Positions 33,901 through 44,110 of a stretch of DNA of 64,000 nucleotides are shown in pieces. The stretch covers positions 62,001 through 126,000 of the forward strand of contig JAPTJF010000043.1 in NCBI GenBank assembly GCA_029339195.1, written 5' to 3'. Both the position numbers and the translations under genes were made by a program. Under the pieces are notes generated by a model that was given only the letters and a program-made list of their open reading frames with translations, was not told the origin of the DNA and made no database searches. This DNA comes from Micractinium sp. NFX-FRZ (Eukaryota > Chlorophyta > Trebouxiophyceae > Chlorellales > Chlorellaceae). Position 1 is the stretch's first letter, and each line of letters begins with the position of its first letter.

Positions 33901-36900
33901 GCGCGCTGGCTACTGTGCTGGCGTTTTACGGCGCCGATGCTGAGGCGGACAATGCGGGTGGCGAGGGCGAGGGCGGCAACGGCGGCGCAGCAGCAGGGGG
34001 CGTTGCCGCTGCTGCTGCTGCCGGGGCGCCGCTGCGCGCCTCGCCGGCCGCGCTGGCCGCGGTGCGCGCTCTGCCGCCGCTGGTGCTGCGTGGCCTGGCC
34101 CACCTGCTGGACTACTTACGCCCCTTCAACCTGGAAGCTGTGCTGCGCCTGGGGGCCTCCTTCCAGCCCTGGGCAACGGCGCAGGAGATGCGGCTGAGCG
34201 CCAACACGCTGCGGTGGGTGGGGGGCGGGGCTGTCTGGTGGGCGGGACGGCTGGGAGGCGGAGGGTGTGCAGTGGTGCGGTGGGTCGGTGTGTTTGGGCC
34301 CTGCTTACTGTGTGGTACAGACGATGCTCGCTTGTGTGCACGTGCGTGCGCACCTACTGAGCTGCGGGGTAGCTGGGGCAGGTGATGCCAGATGCCCACC
34401 TGCTGCTTGCAGCCTGCGACCTGCTTTGAGTGTCTTGGACGCCAGGTCCCAGCCGGCCTGGAACCTGAACGCTTGCTCCGGCAACAACCCCATGTTGCTC
34501 TGCCTGCAGGCAGCTTGAGATTTTCGGCAACAGCTTCGACGGCGGCAAGAAGGGCAGCCTGCTGTCAATCCTCGACCACACTCAGGTTGGCCATGGGCCT
34601 GCTGTGCATGCCTTGGTTGCATGTCTGCGGTTGTGGGTGTTGGGCTGATTTGGAACTGCCTGCGGGCATGCCACACTTGATTCAGCATGCGCCTCTGCAC
34701 AGGCTTGCACCAATGCACCGATCTCAACACCCGCCTGGCCTTGCGCGCCCACCCCCAATGCAGACTGCGATGGGACGCCGGCTGCTGCACAGCTGGGTGG
34801 GCAAGCCGCTGCGGCAGCGGGAGAGCATTGTTGCTCGCCAGGATGCGGTGCAGGAGCTGGCAGAGCAAGGTGAGGTGTCGGGGACAGAGGGGTGTGGTAC
34901 CTTGTGCTGCGTGTTTCGTCATTGGCCGCCCAAAGCGCCCTGCCGCACCGCCCTACCTCGCCGCCCACCCTGCCCGGCACCGCTGCCACCCGCTCACGTG
35001 CCCACCCACCTCCCCACCGCCTCATGCGCCCCCTTTCCCCTGCAGGCGACTCCCACCCCGTGCTGTCCTGCCTGCGGCCCGCCCTGAAGAAGCTCGGGCT
35101 GGACCTGGAGCGAGGCATCACCCGAGCCTTCCACGGCACCATCCGCCCCGCCGACTTTGCCGCCCTGCTGCACCAGTTCCAGCGCCTGCACGAGCAGCTG
35201 GGGGTGCAGGCTGACCTGGCGCCAGCTGGCAGCAACGGCAGCGCTTCCGAGGGCGGCCTGGTGGGTGACGCCGCCGGCATGGCGGGCACGGCTGGGGGCG
35301 CAGGCAGCGGCAATGCCGGCGGTGGCACGGCGGCTGCGCCCCCGCTGCGCCTGCAGGGCGTGCAGTCGCCGCTGCTGCAGCAGCTGCTGCGGGCGGCGGC
35401 GGACCCGCGGGTGGCGGCGGCGGCCCGGGACCTACTTGCCTGCATGGACCTGACTGCAGCGGCGGCCAACGACCGCCTGAACGTCCTCAAGTAGGCGGGA
35501 GGGGCAATTTGAGGCAGAAGATGGGGGGACGGAATGTATGGAGGGGCCTCATTTACACAGCCAAATGCTGGTGTCAGGGGGCAGTGCTTGCCCTGATCGC
35601 CCGCGAGTCGGCGGGGGGACACCAGCCGTACCTGTGCTGCGTGCCTGCCTTTTATTGTGCCGCTTCACCCGTTCCCTCCCACACCCACCATCCCGCACCT
35701 GCCTGCCAGCAGGGAGGACGGCGAGCGCTTCCCCGAGGTGCAGCGCTGGCGTGGTGAGGTGGCGGCGGCTGAGCGCCACCTGGCTACCCTGCTGGCGCAG
35801 TTCCGCCGGCAGCTGCAGCTGTCCAACCTGCAGTACATCTCCCTGCAGGTACGGCATCACACCGTACTGTACGGCAGCTCACTGCACCTGTACTGCTGCC
35901 CGGGTCGCCCCACATGCCCCGCCTGTGCACGACTTTGCCCCAGTGCGGGCATGTTGGCCCGGCGTGTGCACCCTCCCTTGAGCTGGGTTAGGTGCCTCTG
36001 CTTGGATGCCGCCCTGCCCTGCCACTCACCGCCTCCTCGTGTTTCTTGCGTGTGTTCCTTGCGTGTGCAGAACCAGGGGGAGTATCTGCTCGAGGTGCCT
36101 CACGACCTGATCAAGGCCCGCGTGCCCAAGAGCTGGGAGAAGGTGCGGCGGGGGCACCAGCCAAGAACGACGTTGTTGTTGGCTTTGAGTTGCTTTGCAC
36201 AGGCACCTGGGGCTGCTGCATGTGGCGGAGGTTTGGGCACAAACTGATTGGCCGCTCTTTGTGGTGGGACACAAGGCCGTTGCTGGGTGGGTTGCCTGTG
36301 CGGCTGCCGTGCCGGCCATTAGGCAGCGGCCGCACGTGCTCGCAGGCCAACCGGGATGCAAGAGATTTGCTTGCACCTGCCCACCCGCCTCCCTCTCATT
36401 GCACTGCCCACCTTAAGGGTGCCTGCCCCTCTGCCCTTTACTCTCACGTCACACCCGTGCAGGTCAGCAGCGTGAAGAAGGGGGTGCGCTCTCATGCACC
36501 GCCCACCTTCAGGGTGCCTGCCCCTCTCCCTGTTGTGCTCACACCCCTGCAGGTCAGTAGCGTGAAGAAGGGCGTGCGCTTCCGGCCCCCCGAAGTGAAG
36601 GAGGGGCTGGCACAGCTGGAGCTGTCGCGGGAGCACCTGCAGGTGGGGCACTACACTTGATACCCATACCGGATCTACATATTTTCTTTACTGCATTGAT
36701 ACCTGTTGGGGTACGTGTGGGAGGTGGGCGGTCGTTCCAACTGACATTCAACGCCTTTCCTCAACCCTTGCTCGTCTGCCCCTGCCTCTCCCGCCCGCAG
36801 GCTGCCTGCACTGCCGCCTGGCGCCAGTTCCTGCGCGGGTTTGCCGACCTCTACCTGCCCTTCCGCGCCTCCGTCCAAGCCCTGGCCGCGCTTGACTGCT

Positions 36901-39532
36901 TGGCCGGCCTGGCAGTGCTGGCATCCAGCCACGGGCAAGTGGCAGGGGGCTGAGGGGCAGGGTGTGGCTCAGCTGCACCGAGTGACCTCTGTGCTGCTGC
37001 TGCACATGCATCAGGCAGCATTGTCGCATGAAACTCAACCTTTGAAGGTGACAGCTCAGACGTGTGCCTGCCGGATCCCACCGCCTCCCTCTGCACATCA
37101 TCCAAACGTTGCTGCACCCCTGGCACCGCACCCCTGGCACTGCAGCAGCTGCACCGCTTGCATGCAGGCACTGCCGCCCCAAGCTGCTGGGCGGCGAACC
37201 CCTCTGATCCTGCACATCGAGGCGCACCCTCACTGTACCGCCCTCGTTTCCTGGCACACCTGTACTGCAGGTACTGCCGTCCGGAGCTGCTGGGCGACGA
37301 CGCGCCGCCCACGCTGCACATCGAGGGTGGTCGGCACCCCATGCTGGAGCTGCTGCTGGAGGAGCAGGGCAAGCCCTTTGTGCCCAACGACGTGCACCTG
37401 CAGGTCAGCTGTGGTCATGCAGGTTACAGGTCATGGGTCTGTGCAGGTTCCGCTGCAGAAGTACGGGCTGTCAGCCCAAACATGCATGATAGCGCCTGTC
37501 TCTGCGGCCCGGATGGTGCGTCTGTGCAGCTACGTGAGGAGCAGGGCTGGCCCCTGTGTGCCCAGCATCATGCACCTGCAGGCATGCACACCCACCTCGA
37601 TCTAATAGAGTTGGCAGCCTGCGACTTCGCCTTGGCGTGCCCTTGCCATTGTCCCCAGCCTCGATTGTGTAGTGCTGGTGCTGCACAGCATGGGAGGCCA
37701 AACCTGCTTCTTCCGGCAGCGCACCCTCACCTCGCTCATCCCTTGTGCTGGCTTCCCCACCCTGCCGCCTGCAGGGCGACGGCCGGCGGTGCGCCGTCAT
37801 CACCGGCCCCAACATGGGCGGCAAGTCCTGCTTCTCCCGCCAGTGCGCCCTCATCTCAATCATGGCGCAGGTGGGCAGCTACGTGCCCGCCGCCGCCGCC
37901 AGGCTGCGCACCCTGGACGGCGTGTTCTGCCGCATGGGGGCGGCCGACAACTTGGCGCTGGGGCGGTCCACCTTTGCTGAGGAGCTGGGGTGAGGGGGCG
38001 GGGTGCGTGTGGAACCACGGGTTGATGGGGGGCAGCATGTGAGGAACTGTGGGGTGAGGGAGCTGGAGAAGGGTGTGGCATTGGGGATGAGACAGTGGGG
38101 GCAGCAAGAAAGGGGTGTTTGAGGCACGGTGCATGGTGTGCCTAGTGTGGCGTGTTCTGCCGCGAGGGGCCAGCCGACAACCTGGCGCTGGGGCGGTCAA
38201 CTTTTGCTGAGGAGCTGGGGTGAGGGAGGATGGGGGACGGTCAGGGCAGGGCGTGCGGGTTGACTTGAGTGCAGGTCCGCTGGCTGAAAGGAGTTGGCAG
38301 GTGGTTGGGAGCGCCACAGCACAGTGCGCGGCACGGGACGCACTAGCCGCTCATGCCTGCCTCCCCGCACTGCCTCGCTCCGCTGTTTGTCGCCCTCGGC
38401 TATCTTGTCGACCGCCACTACCAGCACCAGCCTGGTCATTCATCCCTGAAGAGCTGGGTTTGGGGACCTCGACATGTCTTGCCGCTGACGCGCACCCCTT
38501 CCCTGCCCTGCCCTACCTCCTCCCCTCCCCCCTCGTGGCAGCGAGACCTCGGCCATCCTCTCCACAGCCACCAGCAGCAGCCTGGTCATTTTGGACGAGC
38601 TGGGGCGGGGGACGTCCACAGGAGATGGTGCTGCCATTGCCGAGGCCTGCCTGCGCCACGTGGTGGCGGGGCCGGGCGCACACCCGCTGACGCTCTTCAT
38701 CACACAGTGAGTCCATTTGGGCGTGCTGGGCGTGCTGGGCGTGCTAGGCATGTGAGAGGCGGACAGGATAGCACTACAGCCGGCATGGCTTGGGAGGAGT
38801 GCCACCGGAGGAGTAGCTCTCCTCTTCCCCACCCAGCAAGGAGCCGGGTGCTTCCCCTCACCGCCACTTCTCACCTGGCCCCTCCCCGCCCCTCCCCCTC
38901 TTCCTCCCCCTCCCCCGTGCAGCTACCCCGAGGTCTGCTTCCGCCTGCAGGCAGCCCTGCCCGAGGCGGTGACCTGCTACCGCATGGCGCACGTGGAGGA
39001 GGAGGGGCGTGCGGCGACAGCGGGCGCAGCAGCAGGAGAGGCAGTACCGCCCACAGCAGGCGCAACAGCAGGGGTCGAGGATGCAGGAGCCGGGTCGGGG
39101 CAGCCCGCGGCCCTGGGGCGCATCGTGTTTCTGTTCAAGCTGGCGGAGGGGGTGGCACCCGCCTCCTTTGGCCTCAACGTTGCCCGCATGGCTCAGCTTC
39201 CGGCGGGCGTCATCCGGCGCGCTGCTGAGGTGGCGGCGCGCGTGCAGGCGGAGGCGGAGCAGCGGCGCGGCGCGCAGCAGGCGCAGCAGCAGGCGCAGCA
39301 GCACGAGGGCAAGGCGGAGGATGCGGCGCACGCGGGCGCTTGCAGCGGAGGAAGCAGCGGCGGCACTGACCATGGCCAACATGATGCCGAGGTTGAGGTT
39401 CTATCGCTGGCGCAGCAGTGCCGGCAGTTCCTGGCGGAAGCGCTGGCAGGCGGTGGCCCGGTGGATGCCCAGGCAGGGCAGCAGCTGCAGCAGCGCGTGA
39501 GGCAGCTGCTGGCAGCAGCAGACGGCGCGTGA
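30956..39532 (+). CDS. MSH3: DNA mismatch-repair ATPase MSH3
   Basis: Partner of MSH2 in MutS-beta, which recognises insertion/deletion loops in the nucleus. Seventeen exons close in frame (1291 residues): 30956-31507, 31824-31914, 32208-32320, 32652-32762, 33119-33447, 33707-34213, 34510-34585, 34764-34869, 35046-35490, 35713-35848, 36070-36142, 36553-36642, 36801-36934, 37271-37403, 37775-37989, 38542-38706, 38933-39532. Residues 12-19 QRPITGFF are a PCNA-binding PIP box. The mismatch-binding domain has [16 protein letters not shown], the MSH3 hallmark [19 protein letters not shown], then [10 protein letters not shown]. The ATPase has Walker [10 protein letters not shown] (Cys where Ser/Thr/Ser is usual), Walker [17 protein letters not shown] and the switch FITHYPEV. 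Linkers are Gly/Ala/Gln-rich. The intron after 36934 uses a GC donor. About nine introns carry diverged exon-edge copies, including copies of Walker A and B. Confidence 0.95.
36415..36594 (+). repeat. Tandem ~90-bp duplication spanning an MSH3 acceptor and exon start
   Basis: Two copies of acceptor tract plus exon start, at 36463 (GTCAGCAGCGTGAAGAAGG) and 36553 (GTCAGTAGCGTGAAGAAGG), each preceded by GGGTGCCTGCCCCTCT and a CAG acceptor. Only the second continues into the conserved exon, so the first is an in-intron decoy. Confidence 0.9.
38149..38228 (+). repeat. In-intron copy of the MSH3 exon 15 end with its splice donor
   Basis: The end of exon 15 (37917-37996) recurs 231 bp downstream with few changes, including the CTGGGGCGGTC and GAGGAGCTGGGGTGAGGG parts, so the same donor site exists twice. 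Confidence 0.9.
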
Positions 39533-39769
39533 CAGCATGATGGGTTGTGTGCTTGCACGCAGCATTGAGTACGAGTGCTGCTGCCTCTCATTGCCTGCGC
39601 CAGTGAGCCGCCCTGTGAGAGAGTAACGGCTGGCCTGTGAGGGTGACAGGCGCTTTCTGTGAGAGATTTTGGGTGTGCCGCAGGCGGCATGCCTTGTGTG
39701 TACAGCCAACAAGTATACAGGAATCCAGCAAACACAGTTGCGGACAAGCTGAGGAGCATGGGAGGCAGG

Positions 39770-42700
39770 CTACACAGACGGGGGCGGGCCGCCAGGGCTG
39801 CCCAGCAGCCGCTCTACCGGCACATGCACTGCCGTCACGCCTGCCTCCTCAACCTCCTGCCCAATCATCGCCTCTTCATCTTCTATCAGACCCGCCGCCT
39901 CGCCTCCCGCTGCCCGCTGCTGCTGCTGCTGCACAGAGGGCCCTGCCGCAGCTGCTATCTCTCCCGGTGCATGCTGCCGCTGCTGCTGGGGGGCGTAGGC
40001 AGAGGGGGACGGCTCCTCTGCAGATGCATCAAAGACGGGCCGCGGGCCGCGCCGCAGCACCGGCAGCATCTCTTCCCCATTACCGTCACCTGCCCCTGCT
40101 CCTCCTGACGCCTGACCCTCGCCGATTGCACCGCCGCTGCGAGCACCGCCGCTGTCCCCCCCCGCCGCCTCACCGGGCTGCTGCTGCTGCCCCTGCTGCT
40201 GTGCCTGCTGCTGCCGCGTCTGCTGCCCCTGCTGCTGCCCCTGCTGCCCCTCCTCCTCGTCATCCTGCATCGCCAGCTCCAGCAAATACATCAGCTGCTC
40301 CATCGGCAGCTCGGGGTTGGCGGCCTGCGTGACACAGAGGGGAGGCGAAAGGGGGTCGGCTAAGAGGTGTAGATAGCAGAATTAGCCATGTACAAGGCTC
40401 CACCATTGTTCATCAGGTGCATTTAGAGATGATCGGGGTTGGCGGCCTGCATGCGTGACAACAGTGGGGTGGCAAAAGGGGTGGTCTAGGGGTTAGATTG
40501 GCTGCATGTGCATTGGGTGCACCAAGGGAAGCTGTGGGTGGGCGGCGCTGCAAAACACTGGTTGGCAGTGGTTCGCAGGGAGCAGTGGTTTGGGTGCCAA
40601 AAAAATGTGTGATTCTCACAGGTGGGCCCAAACTCAAAGGGTGCATCAGGTGCTCATCAGGGTTGGCGGCCAGCAGGTGGGAGGCAGGAGGCAGACCTCC
40701 GTGGGTGGGTGGGGTGGGCCCAAGTGGCACAGGGTGCCTCAACACGGATCCGATTTCCACTGTCGGCGCAAAACACGTGATGTTGGGCAAGTGCGCAAGC
40801 AGGCCCTGCCCCCAGTACAAATCGCTGGGCATTACATTATGTGCCAGCATGGCCATGCTGCAAACAAATAGAAGGATTCGTAAGAGGCACCATGGACACA
40901 TTCGCACCTGCAGCATGTGCATCGCTGTGATGCGTGGCCGCACGAGGTGCATGCGGTGCTCAGGAGTGTGCCGCTGGTTGAACCTGCGAGTGACGGCAGG
41001 CGGGTGTGCAGGTGGCCACGTGCTAAATAGAGAGCACAGGGGGCCACAGCCAGAGCCGGGAGTGCTAATCCAGCTGACAAGCCAGCAGACAGCAGGTGCA
41101 ACAAAGCCAGCCGCTAGCATGTCAGGGCCAGGGGCAGGCAGGGCCCAACAAAGCGCTGAGGCAGGCAGGGGCGAAAGCGCACCTGCCCACGACGTCGGAC
41201 AGGCCCCGCTCATGGCAGGCCTGGCACAGATCAAAGCCCATGGCGTCTGGGCAGTCCTGGCACTGGAAGCGCCGGCCTTGGATGGGGTACAGCCCTGCGG
41301 GGGGCACAAGCCAAGCACGCGGCCAGGGCAATGCTTAAATGCCACACGGTGGCAGTCAGGGCCTCGCGGCAGTGGAAGCACCGGCCATGGTGGCGGGAGG
41401 GTGACAGCAGGACAGAGCATGCGGAACATGCTGTAGGGCGGGGAGTGGCCCTGGACGTGGGAGCGGCACTTGGTTTTGTCACATGGAGCAGACAATTGCA
41501 GGATTCAAAGCCCCGGGGGTGCTTGGTGGACGGGACGCAAGGCAGGGGCTGGCGGTGCAGAAGCCAGGCCAGGGGGCGGTGGGACGGGAACAAGCAAGGA
41601 GATTGCACCCTCCAGTGTTTACAACATCTGCCCATGCTGCGCTGCTTCGCGGTGTGCTGCTTGGCCCGGCCGGGGTCCACCCACCCCCTCCCCTCCGCAA
41701 AGAGCAACAAAAAGGGCAACACAGGCGGGCACTCACCGCAGCAGTCGCACCCCACGCCGTGCCACGTGTAGTCCTGCCCTGTGGCCATGCGCCGCAGGCT
41801 GGCCTCCAGCCGCTGCGCCATCGCCTGCTCCGGGCCGCCCGCCGCCGCCCGCCGGCGGAGCGCCGCGGTGAGCGAGGGGCTGAGCGTGCGTGCCTCCTGC
41901 CCCTCCCCTGGCTGCTCCAGCTCCTGCTGCTCCGGCTGCTGCCCCTGCTGCTGGTCGGCTGCAGCAGCCTCCTGCTGCTCCCCTTGCTCGCCCGGTCCCT
42001 CGCTGGCAGCAGCGGATGCACGCGGCGTGACTGGCTCGCTCCCACCCTCCTCCCCGGCCGCAGCCTCCGCAGCTGCAGCCCCAGCTGCCGCATCAGTTGC
42101 CGCCCCAGCCGCTACCTCAGCTGCCGCCCCTGCTGCCGCACCTTCCAGCTGCTGCTGCTCCTGCTGCCGTGCCTGCTGCGCCAGCTGGCACTCCGCCTGC
42201 CGCTGCCCGCTCTCTTTTGGGAACAGCTCAGCCAGGAGGTCTCCCAGCTGCTTGCACACCTTGGGCGGCTGCCGCCCCGCCATGCCGCAGGCAGGGCACT
42301 CGTACGCTGCACCCACGCCCGCCTTGCTCCCCCTGTTTGCCGAGCCAAGGCCATGTGAGAGGCTGGCGCTTGACACCGCTGCTGCCGCTGCTGCCGCCGC
42401 CGGCGCCGGGCTGCTGGCGTTGCTGGGAGCACCGGTGCAACCGCTGCTAGTGACGTCCAGGCAGGTGGGCTGGCAGATGGCATGCCCGCAATTGAGCACC
42501 AAAGGCTGGCACAGGAGCTGGTTGCAGGATGGATTGTCGCACAGAAAGTGCTGCACGCTCCACTGCCCGGGTGCAGCGGGCGGTGGCAGCGTGGCCGACA
42601 CCTCTGGGTCTGGTGAAGCCGCGCCAACCTCGCGCTCCTCGGCTGCAGGGAGGCATCGTTGATGGGGGGCCATCAGGCGCAGCAGCAGCGGCAGAATCAG

Positions 42701-43504
42701 GCGCAGCAGCAGCAGCAGGCGCAGCAGCAGCAGCAGCAGCAGGCGCAGCAGCAGCAGCAGCAGCGGCAGCAGGGGTGAGGGAATGAGGCGGCGGTCTGAC
42801 TCTAGCCGTCCATGCCTGCTGTACTGACAGGCTGCCCAGACGCGTGCTTCTCACCCTGCCCCCTGCCCAGATACACCCCCCCCGCCGCACCTTCCGTCTC
42901 CTGCCGCCGCTGCGCGTATGCCTGTGGGAACTGGCAGCTCAGGAAGCGGTGGAGCTTGGCGCAGATCTGTGTGGATGGGGAGGGAGGGAGGGTGGGGAGG
43001 CAACAGGGGAGGAGCAGGCATGCCATGCTGTCAGCTGGCTGTCAGAACCAACAGTGCAATGCCCTGGGTGCTGGGAGCATGCGTGGGCCTCTCTCGCGCA
43101 GGAGGGCCGGGCAGCCCACCCAGCCCACCACTCCCAGGCGCGCTGTGCAGCTCACCGCCGGCAGGTGACCCGTTTTGGCGCGGCACACGGGGCAGGCGCT
43201 GGCGGTGTAGGGAGACATGGCCTGCAGTGGAGGCGGGGTGGCACAGACGGTGGCAGTGAGGTTAAATTTTGGGTGTGGTGGATGTGGGCGGCGGTGCAAG
43301 CTCACTATTCTCCTGATGACTGGGGCCAGGGTGAGGGCCTTGTCTGCCCTTTGTACGTGAAGCGCCCCAGAGGAAACCCGAGGGCATCCTCACCTTGTGG
43401 ATGCACCAAAAGCAGAAGACGTGGCCGCAGCCGCTGTTGACGGCGGGCTTGAAGCACAGGTCCAGGCAGGTGGGGCACCGCCACTCCTCTTGATCAAGCA
43501 TCAT
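39770..43504 (-). CDS. PRT1: PRT1-like N-end-rule E3 ubiquitin ligase (RING-RING-ZZ)
   Basis: Ubiquitin ligase resembling Arabidopsis PRT1, which recognises proteins with aromatic N-termini. Seven exons: 43504-43394, 43221-43156, 42966-42891, 42642-41737, 41294-41183, 40983-40908, 40324-39770; 633 residues. First RING: CPTCLDLCFKPAV, CGHVFCFWCIHK, then CPVCRAKTGHLPA. The second RING starts CDNPSCNQLLCQPLVLNCGH and ends YECPACGM. The ZZ finger is HGVGCDCCGLYPIQGRRFQC, CQDCPDAMGFDLCQACHE, followed by the PRT1-specific RFNQRHTPEHRMHL. Between RING2 and ZZ is a long Gln/Ala/Glu-rich linker, and the tail (NPELPMEQLMYLLELAMQDD, then Gln-rich) is alga-specific. An in-frame ATG at 43712 could extend the N-terminus. 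Introns before the last exon contain two diverged copies of that exon's start. Domain order makes the assignment strong; substrate choice is inferred from the family. Confidence 0.9.
42672..42777. repeat. CAG/GCA-rich triplet array in a PRT1 intron
   Basis: About 100 bp of (GCA)n blocks separated by GGC, GCG or AAT units, inside the third PRT1 intron. On the plus strand it reads as poly-Gln/Ala. Non-coding in the exon model. Confidence 0.85.
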
Positions 43505-44110
43505 TGTGTCCCTGTTTCTGTTCCACCCTGAAAGGAGGGGCCGACGTGGAGGTCGGAATGCAGCAGTCAATGCCGTGCAACTGCGGATGTTGCAGGGGCC
43601 GACCGTGACGGCAACGGCGGTGGGTGGTGGTGTGTACCGGTGGCTGGTGGCTGCGCCGTCCCCCAGGTCCCCGCAAGCAGCACTCACGTGTGGCATGAAG
43701 TCCTCAGAGGCCACAGAGAAGGATGGGGTGGCAGGAGTGATTGGGGCCTGGCAGGAGTGATCGTGGCCAAGAACCGTGTGTTCTGCAACGTTTACGGTGG
43801 ATAAACGCGCGTATGAGCTCTTCGGAACTCACCAATGGTGCAAGCCGTCTTGAAGGCTGACGATTTACGACATGTTGGCCGTGGACATGCTGTGCACAGC
43901 ACGCAGACGCCCGCTGGCATCGCTCGGTGCAGCGGTTGGTCGCAGCCTGATCAGCACACCCGCACGGAAAGCTGCACCGATCGGCGCGGCCACTGCCATC
44001 GCTACATGCCGTCCTTCCCCTCCCCCGCCAGCTGTGCCCCTCACAGACGCGCCCTCCTACTGGCAGGCAGCAGGAGCATCGGCAGTGACAGCAGCGGCAG
44101 GCCGGCGGTC
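43505..44110. promoter_or_regulatory. Divergent upstream region: PRT1 (-) / LDAH (+)
   Basis: About 600 bp between start codons. Open frames on both strands run through parts of it and could extend either protein N-terminally (PRT1 to 43712; LDAH frame open from 43835). A 14-bp direct repeat CTGGCAGGAGTGAT lies near 43730-43760. No TATA box recognised. Confidence 0.4.

Noticed and set aside
36463..36510. First of two acceptors as the true start of MSH3 exon 12
   Set aside because: Its copy runs into SHAPPTFRV, losing the conserved [15 protein letters not shown]; the second acceptor at 36553 keeps it.
41483..42662. Two plus-strand frames of about 290 codons opposite PRT1
   Set aside because: Shadows of the GC-biased long PRT1 exon; Cys/Leu/Ala-rich without homology, whereas the minus strand encodes RING and ZZ fingers.
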